This document shows positions 45,918 to 55,603 of a DNA stretch of 64,000 nucleotides, piece after piece; position 1 is the stretch's first letter, and every line of letters starts with the position of its first letter. The notes below the pieces were generated by a model that had not been told where the DNA came from, did no database searches, and saw nothing but the letters and a program-made list of their open reading frames with translations. Position numbers and translations under genes: made by a program. This stretch comes from Pedobacter sp. KBW06 (GTDB lineage Bacteria > Bacteroidota > Bacteroidia > Sphingobacteriales > Sphingobacteriaceae): positions 337,907 through 401,906 of the forward strand of contig NZ_QAJL01000002.1 of assembly GCF_003852525.1 (NCBI RefSeq), in the 5' to 3' direction.

Positions 45918-46952
45918 CTAAGACAAAACCGTCTTCGAGGTAGATCCCCGTTCTATCAGATTTGAGGGGATTTGCAGCTTCATTTCATTCGCATCTGTAC
46001 TTTCTTCATTCCGTATTTGGGACAGCAGCATATCTATGGCCAGTTTGGCAATCTGATAGACCGGCTGCTGAATCGTTGTAATTCCCGGAGGAAAAAGACT
46101 AAAAATCTCACTCTCATCAAAACTGATCATGGCGATATCCGAGGGAATATTTAAGCCCAGCTCTTTTACACTTCTCAAACCCATAATGCCCAGGTAGTTT
46201 GTGGTAAAAAGAATGGCATCCATGTCCGGGTGTGCTTCAATAAAGCTTTTGATCTCCTCAATACTTTGATCTTTGTCCATCTGATAAGGCAATCTCAGCA
46301 TCAGTTCCTTTTCTTCTTTCAGGCCATTCATCTTCAAAGCTGCTTTGTAGCCCATCAGCCGGTCCTGCAGCTGGATCAGATCAAGGTCAGAGGTCACAAA
46401 ACCAATCCTTTTATACCCGCCCTGAATGAAACAATTTACCGCCTTGTTGACACTGTTGTAATTGTCGACCAGCACATGCGGGATATTCAATCCAGGGAAG
46501 TAGCCATCTACAAGCACCACAGGTTTCCCCTGATCCACCAGTTTCTGAACATCTTCTTCCAGCCCTTTCAGGGGAGTAATGATATATCCGTCTACCAATT
46601 GCTGGGTCAGCATTCGGATCACGTCTTTTCCTTTACTGATGCTGTTGTCTGTACTGCAGTAAAGAATCCGGTAGCCCAGCTTATCTGCTTCCTGCTCGAT
46701 AACTTTACTCATCTCTCCAAAAAAAGGCCCACCGATATTTTCAACCACCAGCCCAATCACTTTAGAGACCCCGGTGCGCAAGCCGATGGCCATACGATTG
46801 GGTTCATATCCGATTTCCTGTGCCTTATCGAGTACCTTTTTAATGATCTCTTTACTAATGTGTCCTTTCCCATTTAACACAAAAGAAACGGTCGTAATAG
46901 AGGTATTGGTAAGTCTTGCAATATCTTTGATAGAGACTTTTTTATTCATCAT
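45918..46952 (-). CDS. LacI-family transcriptional regulator
   Basis: A 344-residue sugar-responsive regulator. The N-terminal LacI helix-turn-helix (about 5-50) reads VSIKDIARLTNTSITTVSFVLNGKGHISKE with the hinge GYEPNRMAIGLRTG. A periplasmic-binding-protein-like effector domain follows (about 62-335, KVIGLVVENIGGPFFGEMSKVIEQEA, IPSDIAMISFDESEIFSLFPPGITTIQQP). ATGs at 46952 and 46949 are both possible. It is not next to a sugar catabolic operon; the closest sugar genes are the third PUL about 5 kb away, so its targets are unknown. Confidence 0.94.
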   Translation of the reverse strand: MMNKKVSIKDIARLTNTSITTVSFVLNGKGHISKEIIKKVLDKAQEIGYEPNRMAIGLRTGVSKVIGLVVENIGGPFFGEMSKVIEQEADKLGYRILYCSTDNSISKGKDVIRMLTQQLVDGYIITPLKGLEEDVQKLVDQGKPVVLVDGYFPGLNIPHVLVDNYNSVNKAVNCFIQGGYKRIGFVTSDLDLIQLQDRLMGYKAALKMNGLKEEKELMLRLPYQMDKDQSIEEIKSFIEAHPDMDAILFTTNYLGIMGLRSVKELGLNIPSDIAMISFDESEIFSLFPPGITTIQQPVYQIAKLAIDMLLSQIRNEESTDANEMKLQIPSNLIERGSTSKTVLS

Positions 46953-47008
46953 CTGTATAGATCATTTAGTATGGGGGCTAAAAGTAGAGACAATTTATTA
47001 AAAAAATC

Positions 47009-47695
47009 TTACAATCCCGATGAATCGGCAGAACGGGAACTTCTTACTGCACTAAACTCTGATACCCCAAGCTGGATACCCGAGATGCTGATCAGGTACC
47101 AGAAGAATACCGTAAAGACAGGAGCAGCCAGAACATCTACCGTATAATGGACATGTTGAATTAACAACAGGATCCCCATCAGGAAGGTCATCCCAAATCC
47201 GATCAGCTTTCTCTGTTTATTTTGCTGACATAAAGCCAGCAGACATAAAATAGAAGTATGTCCGGAAAAGAACAGGTCTTTGGTAATGATTTTAGTATGG
47301 TAAAAAAAGATGGACAGCGGGTCCCACATTTCCACCAGTCCGACTGGCGGGTCGAGGGGAACCAGGCTAATCGTCACGATGCGGCTGACACATAAAAATA
47401 CATAGGCCCAAAGTACGGTAAGGAAGACCATGGGATTCCGGATCACGTCCCTGATCAGCCATAAGATTCCTCCGTAAAGGACGATAAAGATCATGATAGA
47501 AACATCATAGGAAGGGATCACTTTTAACAATTCATCGCTCAGCACCAATCCATCTCTTTGCTCGATCTCGGCAAAGAAAACCGGCAGAAAAAAAGCCAGC
47601 AATCCCATTATAAAAACACCTAAAAACAATTTGGCTTTAAAAGCCGCGTTGTTCCATGCTTGTCGCCATGTCATTGTCGATATTTGAATTTTCAT
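47009..47695 (-). CDS. PAP2_C / sphingomyelin-synthase-related membrane protein
   Basis: A 228-residue inner-membrane protein with about six helices. The motifs FFSGHTSILCLLAL (about 142-155) and QHVHYTVDVLAAP (about 179-191) carry the His...His-x3-Asp arrangement of the C-terminal PAP2 domain in sphingomyelin and ceramide-phosphoethanolamine synthases. Sphingobacteriaceae make sphingolipids, so transfer of a head group to ceramide or diacylglycerol is plausible but unproven. It begins 4 bp after the DUF5686 gene, suggesting translational coupling at the end of the sigma/FecR operon. Confidence 0.8.
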   Translation of the reverse strand: MKIQISTMTWRQAWNNAAFKAKLFLGVFIMGLLAFFLPVFFAEIEQRDGLVLSDELLKVIPSYDVSIMIFIVLYGGILWLIRDVIRNPMVFLTVLWAYVFLCVSRIVTISLVPLDPPVGLVEMWDPLSIFFYHTKIITKDLFFSGHTSILCLLALCQQNKQRKLIGFGMTFLMGILLLIQHVHYTVDVLAAPVFTVFFWYLISISGIQLGVSEFSAVRSSRSADSSGL

Positions 47696-47699
47696 AAGA

Positions 47700-50225
47700 T
47701 TAGAAGTCTACATTAATTTTTGCACGAATTCCCCATGGGCTTACGCCGGGGTTATTCAAATGCGTAAAGCGTTTTACAAAATCCACCCTCAGAAATTTAA
47801 ACACATTAGAAACACCCACACTTCCCTCAACATAAGGCACATTTCCAATCTCAAAAGAGCGGGGTCTTTGATGCTCATCGAAAGGGAAGCGATACAGCTG
47901 AGGGTTCTTTGCCGGATCATTTCCGGCGCCGATGCTTCCGGTTAAGACTTTGACCGAGATCACCTCTCTCCATTGCAGTTTCTTGATAAGGGGCACTTTA
48001 TTCAGGAAAAAACCATTAAATGAATGCTGCAGGTTCAGACTCGCATAACGGTCGCTCATGAATTCCATAAAATTCATCAGGTTATAAGAAGTCAGCTGGT
48101 AAGCATAGGTCTGGTTGGCACGGTGGATGTTTAGCAAAGGATAAGGAACTTTGCCAAACACGGCTCCTCCTTCCAGCACTACGTCCGAAAATCCAAACTG
48201 AGAAAAGAAGAAACGTTTGGCCACATTCAAGGTCAGGCTTTGGTAATTATAGTCTCCACCTAAAAAGTCTTTCATGCCAATGCTTCCTCTTAACGTAAAT
48301 ACAGGATGGCCGTTGTTGATCGGCCTCCTGAACCTCTTTCCCTGATAGAACTTCTCATGAGGTGCCCAGCGCAATTCGGCGGAAAACTCTGAAGTACGGA
48401 GTTCCCGGATCGCCGGGGAAGGAATCTCCGTTTGCGGAATAAACCGAAGTCCGCCTGCAGGGTTCAAAGCCTGATTTTTATAGCTCAGCCGCAGGGAAAT
48501 GTGTTGTTCTGTTTCATGCAGGTATTCTGCCATCCACTTTCTATTGTACAACCATTTATCATTTACCCCTCTTTTAAAAGAGAGCAGGAAATTATCATCT
48601 TCCAGGAAGTTGAGTTCCTGACCCGGAATTTGTGTTTCAAAGCTATGCCTTAACGTCAGCGACCTGACCGGGAACTGATAGATGGAGCGGTCTGTTAATG
48701 AATAAATGGCACCCAGGCTATACTTCCATTTTTGATCCCGTGTTCCATAGGCAGCATGGCCGTCAAAGACCAGCTTTTTACTAAACTCATCCGTCGTACG
48801 GCCGCCAAAACGGAACCTCGCCCCTTCTACAGGGTTAAAGCTGAAAAAGGAATTAAACGGTCCGATCTCCACCGGCCCTTTGGTCAGATAACCGGAAAGT
48901 AAAAGCGCGGCCACTGCCATTTTCCGCTTGAAAGGCTTCGAGCTTTTAAGGCTGTCAATATTCGTATAGGCCATCTGCTCTGTTAAGGATAGCTTTTCAT
49001 GTCTTGCTTTTTCCCAGAAATCATCAGTTTTACGGTTTACTTTCTGATCGGCAATCACATTCGGCCCTATCTTTTTTTGCAGGGCCTGCGGACCAAAAAC
49101 AAAATCATTGATCATGATGGTCCTTTCCCCAAAAACGCTGGTTCCCTCTTTAAAGATGCCGAGATCCATACTCATCACGCTTTTTCCAAGATGGTAATGA
49201 CCGGAGGAATCCTGACGGTAGTCCAAGGTAATCTGCAAATCTCTTACCCAATTGAGGTTAATCTGGTTATTTACAGAAAGTGTAGCCTTTTGCACCGCAT
49301 AATGCCCATCCAGACTCACATACAAATACCCCATAAAGAGGACATCCTGTTTGTTTTTTGGGGAAACCATCACCTTAAGCTGCCATGGGGAGACATCTTT
49401 AAGCGTATCCAGAATAAAATACTTGTAAAACTGAGGTGCCATATCGGCGATAGGGCTTAGAAAACGCTGGTTTCCCATACCGATATCATGGTCATAGAGG
49501 TCTGCGCGCTGGTAAACTTTTTCCAGGTATTCGTTAATTCCATCCTCATCGATGTACTGGTCTATTCTGGATTGTTTCTCTCCCAGAACCAGGGTCGAAT
49601 CCTGGCCCTGCCCCGAATACTTATACCGGCTTAATTTTTCCTGCATAAATACCGGAATCAAATGTTTTCCCGGCTTTCTTAATGAATCGGAGTTCTTGAT
49701 CAGAAAAGGAAGTTTTTTGAGCAATGAAGATTTTTTAGCCTTCTCGCTGCTGATGCTCAAAGACATATTTAGCTTTTCATATTGCTCGTAAACCATCTCT
49801 TTATGGAACTTTGAACTGTTCCGCTCCTTATGCTCCATGACCTTGCGGATCAGTTCTACGGCAGGGTTATTTTTGTTCCGGTACCGGGGTTGTTTGGCCG
49901 CCACCACGCTCACTTCAGAGAGGTCCTGCGTGAGTGGTTCCATACTGATGTTGAACTCCTGAACCTCCGCTTTACCAATCGTCCTGACCTGCTTTTTATA
50001 GCCGACACCAGAGTAATTGACCTCTTTAACCTTTGCATTGGTGCTGATGGTATATTTTCCTTCGGCATCACTGCGTGATTTAACGCTGGAATTTGAAAAT
50101 CCGATATTGATATGAGATAAGGGTAATCCTGTGGACTGATCGATGATCTTTCCTTTTATTTGAACAGATTGTGCGCGGACCCCGGAAATGATAAAAAAGA
50201 AGAATAACGACGTGAAATATTTCAT
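47700..50225 (-). CDS. DUF5686 outer-membrane protein with carboxypeptidase-like domain
   Basis: An 841-residue exported protein: signal peptide (FTSLFFFFIISGVRAQS), carboxypeptidase-regulatory-like domain (about 20-105, IKGKIIDQSTGLPLSHINIGFSNSSVKSRSDAEGKYTI), then a long DUF5686 region (AVELIRKVMEHKERN near its start, SWQLKVMVSPKNKQDVLFMGYLYVSLDG inside) and a C-terminal beta-barrel ending in Phe. Members of this family are common in Bacteroidota and of unknown role; the end resembles an outer-membrane beta-barrel. It sits 108 bp after the DUF4249 gene and 4 bp before the PAP2_C gene on the same strand. Confidence 0.85.
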   Translation of the reverse strand: MKYFTSLFFFFIISGVRAQSVQIKGKIIDQSTGLPLSHINIGFSNSSVKSRSDAEGKYTISTNAKVKEVNYSGVGYKKQVRTIGKAEVQEFNISMEPLTQDLSEVSVVAAKQPRYRNKNNPAVELIRKVMEHKERNSSKFHKEMVYEQYEKLNMSLSISSEKAKKSSLLKKLPFLIKNSDSLRKPGKHLIPVFMQEKLSRYKYSGQGQDSTLVLGEKQSRIDQYIDEDGINEYLEKVYQRADLYDHDIGMGNQRFLSPIADMAPQFYKYFILDTLKDVSPWQLKVMVSPKNKQDVLFMGYLYVSLDGHYAVQKATLSVNNQINLNWVRDLQITLDYRQDSSGHYHLGKSVMSMDLGIFKEGTSVFGERTIMINDFVFGPQALQKKIGPNVIADQKVNRKTDDFWEKARHEKLSLTEQMAYTNIDSLKSSKPFKRKMAVAALLLSGYLTKGPVEIGPFNSFFSFNPVEGARFRFGGRTTDEFSKKLVFDGHAAYGTRDQKWKYSLGAIYSLTDRSIYQFPVRSLTLRHSFETQIPGQELNFLEDDNFLLSFKRGVNDKWLYNRKWMAEYLHETEQHISLRLSYKNQALNPAGGLRFIPQTEIPSPAIRELRTSEFSAELRWAPHEKFYQGKRFRRPINNGHPVFTLRGSIGMKDFLGGDYNYQSLTLNVAKRFFFSQFGFSDVVLEGGAVFGKVPYPLLNIHRANQTYAYQLTSYNLMNFMEFMSDRYASLNLQHSFNGFFLNKVPLIKKLQWREVISVKVLTGSIGAGNDPAKNPQLYRFPFDEHQRPRSFEIGNVPYVEGSVGVSNVFKFLRVDFVKRFTHLNNPGVSPWGIRAKINVDF

Positions 50226-50333
50226 AAATGTGTTCGACCTGCGGCTATAAAAAAGCGCACACGATCTGGTGTTTTCCTTTAAGACAACGGAATGTTCAAA
50301 AAGTCTTAGAACAGAAATGAAATATTTTAAAAT

Positions 50334-51173
50334 TTAATTTCCCATCAGTTCTTTGATAGATTTTGTTTGCACCTCTACATCTATGGCATAAAAGAAACCG
50401 TTTGCATTACCGGAAATATTGCCTTTTACGTTTCCGGGGATAGAAGACAATAAACCCTTCCAATCTGTTTCCTGAAACACACTGTAGAGGTAGATGCTAT
50501 AGTCATCCGAAATAGAATACTTATAAATTACCAGGTTGTCGTTTATTCCGGAATCTACAATTCTTGCCTTTTGAATCAATGGATGCAAAGCATTAGGCGT
50601 ACCATAAACATGAGAATAACTATAAGGATAACTTTCATTGAATTTACCCGGATCCCATGATTTCCCTTCCGGTAAGATCAGCCATTGCTGTGCATTTGTC
50701 GTTCCAAAGGTATGCTTGGGAATGGTGAGCCGGACTCCTCCCGCCTGTGCCTTTTTGATAGAGAGCGGAATATAATTTGCGTCAATGGGGAATACCGGAC
50801 GCAGCTGGTCCACCGCTTTATATTCTTTATGATCGTATTTAATGGTCAGCGTATAATCGGAAAAGTACCTGTCGTTATCCTCCATAACAGCCGTGTATAT
50901 CCCTGTTCCCGGAATTTCAGTAAAAGGAACATCACGAATGCCGTCATTTACACTCACCAGGGCATCACTAATCGGGTTCAGGTTCAGTGAAGCCTCTTCA
51001 TTTGCAAAGCCCACCGGTTTAATCAGCCGGATATACTGATGCTTACTATACGTATTGATTCCTCCTTCTACGATCAGGTCGTACATGGGAGATACGAAAG
51101 GGTTTTCCTGCTTTTTACATCCCGTTAATAAAAGGAATACGGCAAGGATCCATAAATCAGCGCTGAGTTTCAT
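50334..51173 (-). CDS. DUF4249 lipoprotein
   Basis: A 279-residue lipoprotein (LWILAVFLLLTGCKKQ, Cys19). Family blocks include LIVEGGINTYSKHQYIRLIKP, PISDALVSVNDG, GTGIYTAVMEDN and YTLTIKYDHKEYKA, with Ig-like strands. DUF4249 proteins are nearly always encoded next to an STN-carrying TonB receptor and are thought to be its surface partner in uptake, by analogy to SusD. Here the gene starts 3 bp after that receptor's stop, so it is translationally coupled. Confidence 0.9.
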   Translation of the reverse strand: MKLSADLWILAVFLLLTGCKKQENPFVSPMYDLIVEGGINTYSKHQYIRLIKPVGFANEEASLNLNPISDALVSVNDGIRDVPFTEIPGTGIYTAVMEDNDRYFSDYTLTIKYDHKEYKAVDQLRPVFPIDANYIPLSIKKAQAGGVRLTIPKHTFGTTNAQQWLILPEGKSWDPGKFNESYPYSYSHVYGTPNALHPLIQKARIVDSGINDNLVIYKYSISDDYSIYLYSVFQETDWKGLLSSIPGNVKGNISGNANGFFYAIDVEVQTKSIKELMGN

Positions 51174-51176
51174 GTG

Positions 51177-53759
51177 CTAAAATTTAAAGTTATAACTGAG
51201 GGCCAGTGTTCTTCCCGAAAAGATCTGCTGATCAAACTGTAAATCCTCCGGATTGTTCTGGCTAAGTCTGTACACCAATGGGTTTTTCCTTCCATAAACA
51301 TTATACAGGCCGATATTAAAACTACTGGTCCAGCATTTTTTTGTTTTATTACCCAGAGAAGGTTCCCATTTCATGCTAATGTCCAGGCGGTGAAAATCGG
51401 GCATTCTTGCAGAATTACGCTCCGGGTAGATCGGCACCTTTACATCTTTTTGCAAAAAATATCCGATGGGAAATGTCACTGGTCTTCCATTGTTATAGGT
51501 AAAAAAGGAATTCACAGAGAGCTGATCAGAAATCTGGTATCCCAGGGAAAGCTTTGCCACATGTGGGATGTCGTATCCTGCCGGATATCTCTTTCCCTGG
51601 TTAATCTGATCAATCTGGCGAAAGACCCTGGACCAGGTATAGAAAAGGCTTCCTTTAAAGCGGCCAACATCTTTCGAGAGCATAAACTCCAGACCATAGG
51701 CTTGCGATGTACCCGGACGGAGTAACATTTCTACAGCAGGATTTTTGATCAGCTGGGCATGGTCGATCATCTCGAGCTGATTTTGCATCTTTTTATAATA
51801 GCCGCTCAGGGAGATGCTGCCAAAAGGGAGCCGTTTTTTATATTCCAGAGAAAACATATCCGATTGCTGTGGCCTCAGGTTGGGGCTCGATGGAATCCAG
51901 CTTTCCAGTGATGAAAATGCCAGTTCGTCATTTTGCACCAATTGCAGGTACTGGTAATTCCGGTTGTAATTGAACTGCAGATAGCTGGAAGGTTGCAGCA
52001 TGTATTGGAACGAGAAACGAGGTTCAAGTCTGAAAAAACGTTTATAGCCACCTCTAACATCTTCCTCGTAGTTAATCGGTTCGTAGAATTCGTCGAAATA
52101 AAACAGCTTCGGCGTAGAAATATTTTGAAACATCCCCATTCTTAAACCATATAAAAGTCTTATTTTTTCGCCTATAAACAGGCGGTGGGAGCCATAAACC
52201 GCAGATTCGGCCGCCCTTGCACGGGGGATACTGGTCTGATCCTCCCGATTGATTTCTCCCGGAATAAAAAGATGAAGAATGCTGCTAAAGCCAAACTGAA
52301 ACTGACTTTGAGGTTTATGATAGAAGATAAAATCTCCTTTTACCGTGGCATCTTTAATCCCGGTGATCCATTTGTCCATCCCTGCCGGAGAATCTGCATT
52401 GATAAACAGCTGGTTTTTATAATTGCTATAGATCGCCGATAAGTTTAAGAACAGCCTCGGCGTAAAGATATGGTTCCAGCGTAAGGTAGCCGTTTGATTC
52501 CCCCAGCGGTTAAAATAACCATTTTGCGACCTCACCTTGTCTCTTCCGATATAGGAGGAGAAAAAGATCCGGTCCCGGGTATTGAACCTGTAATTTACTT
52601 TAAAATTGAAATCATGATAAGCGGGTTTCAAATCAAACAGTTCCAGGTCTTTGCTGAGCACATTACTCAGGCTCCTGCGGGCAGCAAACAAAAAAGAGCC
52701 TTTTTCCTTTACCAGAGGCCCTTCCATTGAAACCCTTGCCGCCAGCAAACTGATTCCTCCCTTAATGTGGAAGTTCTTGTCATCCCCATCAGCCATCCTC
52801 GCATCAATCACCGAAGATAAACGTCCCCCGAAATTGGCCGGTATGGCATCGGTATAGGTCTGAATATTTTTTAGCGCATCCGGATTAAAAATGGAGGTCA
52901 ATCCAAACAGATGCGCCGGATTATAGACAATGGCTTCATCCAGTAAGATCAGGTTCTGATCTTTATTTCCTCCCCGGATAAACATCTGGCTGCTGCCTTC
53001 TGTTAAACCAACAATTCCGTTTTGCATTTGGAGCGCCTTGATCACATCAGCCTCGCCTCTATAATAGGGTGCATTCCTCAGTGATTCCCAATTCAGGGAC
53101 TGACCCGGATTTTTGGCCGCGATAGAATCCGGACTCTGTACCGCCTTTACCACGATCTCTTCCAGTTTATTGACTTGTTTCTTCAATCGGATCATTTGAA
53201 GGTGGTTCGGAAACTGTAAAGAGAACTTCAGTCGCTGTGAGGAATAGCCCACATGGCTGACCAGGATTTCATAATCTTCGGTAGGCACAGTCAGGGAGTA
53301 GAAACCATAGTTGTTACTGTTTACCCCTTGTTTCAGACTTTCGATGTAAAAACTGGCGCCAATCAAATCCTCTCCCGTTTCAGCATCTACAATACGGCCA
53401 TTCAGCGTGGTTTTATTCTCCTCCATGGGCAGGATAATCACTTCCCGGAAAAGAAATTTATAAGAAAGGCCGGTTTCAGCCAGCAGGAACTCCAGAATCA
53501 GGGCAAGGGGGGTATCGGAAAAAGACCGGTTAAATCTTTTCCCGGAAGGAATAATCGCCGGATCAAAAGACAGCGGGGTAGTATGGTCTGCATTCAACAG
53601 GTTCAGGGCTTCCTCCAGTGTGACATTGGAGAAACGAACGGTCATTTTTTTTCTTAAAGGAATATTCTGAGCTTTTGCTATCCCTCCTATCGTTAAAACA
53701 AGAAAAACCATGGCCATAAATTTAATGACCATGGATTGCCGAATGCAGAAGACCTTCAT
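51177..53759 (-). CDS. STN-domain TonB-dependent receptor, DUF4249-associated
   Basis: An 860-residue outer-membrane receptor and signal transducer. Order: signal peptide (about 1-30), STN domain (about 36-112, MTVRFSNVTLEEALNLLNADHTTPLSFDP), carboxypeptidase-like domain (about 115-195), linker KLEEIVVKAVQSPDSI, plug (about 215-330, QMFIRGGNKDQNLILLDEAIVYNP, DALKNIQTYTDAIPANFGGRLSSVID) and barrel ending YNFKF. It follows sigma and fecR genes and is coupled to the DUF4249 gene. The system looks like regulated uptake of a peptide, metal complex or other ligand; the substrate is unknown. Confidence 0.92.
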   Translation of the reverse strand: MKVFCIRQSMVIKFMAMVFLVLTIGGIAKAQNIPLRKKMTVRFSNVTLEEALNLLNADHTTPLSFDPAIIPSGKRFNRSFSDTPLALILEFLLAETGLSYKFLFREVIILPMEENKTTLNGRIVDAETGEDLIGASFYIESLKQGVNSNNYGFYSLTVPTEDYEILVSHVGYSSQRLKFSLQFPNHLQMIRLKKQVNKLEEIVVKAVQSPDSIAAKNPGQSLNWESLRNAPYYRGEADVIKALQMQNGIVGLTEGSSQMFIRGGNKDQNLILLDEAIVYNPAHLFGLTSIFNPDALKNIQTYTDAIPANFGGRLSSVIDARMADGDDKNFHIKGGISLLAARVSMEGPLVKEKGSFLFAARRSLSNVLSKDLELFDLKPAYHDFNFKVNYRFNTRDRIFFSSYIGRDKVRSQNGYFNRWGNQTATLRWNHIFTPRLFLNLSAIYSNYKNQLFINADSPAGMDKWITGIKDATVKGDFIFYHKPQSQFQFGFSSILHLFIPGEINREDQTSIPRARAAESAVYGSHRLFIGEKIRLLYGLRMGMFQNISTPKLFYFDEFYEPINYEEDVRGGYKRFFRLEPRFSFQYMLQPSSYLQFNYNRNYQYLQLVQNDELAFSSLESWIPSSPNLRPQQSDMFSLEYKKRLPFGSISLSGYYKKMQNQLEMIDHAQLIKNPAVEMLLRPGTSQAYGLEFMLSKDVGRFKGSLFYTWSRVFRQIDQINQGKRYPAGYDIPHVAKLSLGYQISDQLSVNSFFTYNNGRPVTFPIGYFLQKDVKVPIYPERNSARMPDFHRLDISMKWEPSLGNKTKKCWTSSFNIGLYNVYGRKNPLVYRLSQNNPEDLQFDQQIFSGRTLALSYNFKF

Positions 53760-53844
53760 TCAGAAATGAGGGAGAAAAGAAATCATATTAACAATTATAT
53801 TGTAATGATGGTTAAAATGTATAATTTAAAAATAGGCTCCTGAT

Positions 53845-54843
53845 TTAATTAGATAAAACAAATGTACCATCTCTTTTGGTCACTTTTAACCTTAATGTTT
53901 CGCCGATGCTGTTCATAATTTCGTCTTCGGTCTTATCCTTAAAGTAAGCACTTAAGGTCCTTTCCTTTAACGTAGTATCCTGAAAAATAATGTGTGTCCC
54001 GAATAATTCCTTCATGTCATCAGAAACTTCGGACAAAGGTGCTTTTTCATAATGTAAGGTTTTGTCATGCCATGCCCTGTAATTGAGGTCATTGTTTTTG
54101 GCAAAGCTCATTTCTTTTGTCTCCTTATTGAAAGTCCCTCTATCCTGAGGAGACAGTAGAATTGTCTCTGTATCCTTAGCTTTTTCCAAAGAAACTTTCC
54201 CGGAATTTACAACGACCACTACTTGCTTAGGTTCTACTTTCAGGTTGAAGCTCGTTCCAAGATCATTTACCCTCAGCTCACCCACTTTGATAGAGAAAGG
54301 GCTTTTCTCGTCGTGAGTTACGTTGAAATAAGCTTCTCCTTCTTCCAGCTCCACATTTCTTGCCTTCAGGAACCCACGTTTATGATATGAAACCGTTGTA
54401 TTGGCATTCATAAATATTTCCGTACCATCCGGTAAGGTTAGTTTTTGCTGCTCATTTTTTCCGGTGCTGATGCGCTGGCTTCCAATCCATCCGCTCCGAT
54501 TTGCCAGCAACAGCGCTCCTGAAATCACCATTACGACAGCAACAGCCCATTTCAGGAAGAACAATCTGTTTTTCTTTTCCGGATGAAGGCGAACAATTTT
54601 TGCTTCTGCAGGAATCGAGGGGTTAAACTTTTGCCAGGCCAGTTCCGGATCTGCCTCCCGGTATGCCTTTAACAATTCCGCATGATCGGCGATATCAGCA
54701 ATTTCCTGGTAGCTCCGCAAATGCGCCGGATCGGCTGCTTTCCAGCGCTCCAACTCCTGGAGGCCGGTCTCTGAAATTTTCCCTTCCATTTCATCCATGA
54801 TCAGATGGTAGGGGATTTGATTTGGGTGATTAATTTCTTCCAT
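53845..54843 (-). CDS. FecR-family anti-sigma factor
   Basis: A 332-residue inner-membrane anti-sigma factor between an ECF sigma gene and the STN receptor gene. Residues about 1-88 are cytoplasmic (LMDEMEGKISETGLQELERWKAADP), then a membrane helix (about 96-113, LKWAVAVVMVISGALLLA). The FecR domain follows (about 125-220, KLTLPDGTEIFMNANTTVSYHKRGF, ARNVELEEGEAYFNVTHDEKSPF), then a DUF4974-like end (about 262-332). It starts 5 bp after the sigma stop. The gap to the receptor gene is 85 bp with no terminator. Confidence 0.94.
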   Translation of the reverse strand: MEEINHPNQIPYHLIMDEMEGKISETGLQELERWKAADPAHLRSYQEIADIADHAELLKAYREADPELAWQKFNPSIPAEAKIVRLHPEKKNRLFFLKWAVAVVMVISGALLLANRSGWIGSQRISTGKNEQQKLTLPDGTEIFMNANTTVSYHKRGFLKARNVELEEGEAYFNVTHDEKSPFSIKVGELRVNDLGTSFNLKVEPKQVVVVVNSGKVSLEKAKDTETILLSPQDRGTFNKETKEMSFAKNNDLNYRAWHDKTLHYEKAPLSEVSDDMKELFGTHIIFQDTTLKERTLSAYFKDKTEDEIMNSIGETLRLKVTKRDGTFVLSN

Positions 54844-54848
54844 GATAG

Positions 54849-55460
54849 TTATAAGACAATGTTTAAGTGCAGAAGTCTTAATTCAACTGCGAATAAAAGA
54901 AATAGAAAGAAAAACAACACCTGCTCTTTTGACAACATGACCCTGATTTTTTCGTACCCGTTGGTGAGGTGGCTTTTCACTGTTTTAACCGAAATATTTA
55001 AGGCATCTGCGATTTCCTGTTGTTTACATTTATCAAACTTGCTCATCATGATGACCTTCTTACACTGAGGAGGAAGACTGTCCAATGCCTTTTCCAGTCT
55101 GATCAGTTTATTTTCCAGGATTTGAGCTTCGTCATTTTCTGTTTCAGACTCCTCGTAACCCAACAGAAATTTCTCCTGATGAAAAGCCTTCCGGTTTTCT
55201 TTCTTTATGCTGTTCAGCGCTGTATTGATAATGCACCTGGACAAATAAGAACTCAGGGATTGCCTGATGTTCAATTGCTCGGCATCGTTCCAAAGCTTCA
55301 GGAAGACATCGTTCACCAGCTCTTCAGCCATTTCCGGCTGCCGTACATACTGAAATGCCAGAACGTATAATTTTTTATAATACCCTTTGTAAAGCAACTC
55401 AAAACTCCGTTTATCCTTTCGGCAGATCCCCTCTATGAGCTCAGTATCCTGATCAGTCAT
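54849..55460 (-). CDS. ECF sigma factor with hydrophobic C-terminal tail
   Basis: A 203-residue sigma-70 family ECF factor. Region 2 (about 17-85) has FELLYKGYYKKLYVLAFQYVRQPEMAEELVNDVFLKLWND; region 4 (about 120-175) has LDSLPPQCKKVIMMSKFDKCKQQEIADALNISVKTVKSHL. The tail after region 4 is strongly hydrophobic (VLFFFLFLLFAVELRLLHLNIVL), long enough for one membrane span, which would tether the factor near FecR. It heads the run fecR, TonB receptor, DUF4249, DUF5686, PAP2_C, all on the minus strand. Confidence 0.93.
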   Translation of the reverse strand: MTDQDTELIEGICRKDKRSFELLYKGYYKKLYVLAFQYVRQPEMAEELVNDVFLKLWNDAEQLNIRQSLSSYLSRCIINTALNSIKKENRKAFHQEKFLLGYEESETENDEAQILENKLIRLEKALDSLPPQCKKVIMMSKFDKCKQQEIADALNISVKTVKSHLTNGYEKIRVMLSKEQVLFFFLFLLFAVELRLLHLNIVL

Positions 55461-55603
55461 AAGTATTCCTTAGTCTATATATACATGATGACAACCTAAA
55501 CTCATTTAAGTCCTACTGAAATCTTCATATTTTTTTTAAAAATAAAAGACTAAGACTTTTAAAACGAAGGGGTGTCTTACTAACAAAAACAAATTTAATT
55601 TTT

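Noticed and set aside
46230..46877. 215-codon plus-strand frame opposite the LacI gene
   Set aside because: Shadow of the LacI gene; no domain, no promoter, and the minus-strand protein matches LacI throughout.
45918..46952. LacI regulator as the dedicated regulator of the third PUL
   Set aside because: It is about 5 kb from susC with four unrelated features between, and no matching operator dyad was found in the susC upstream region.
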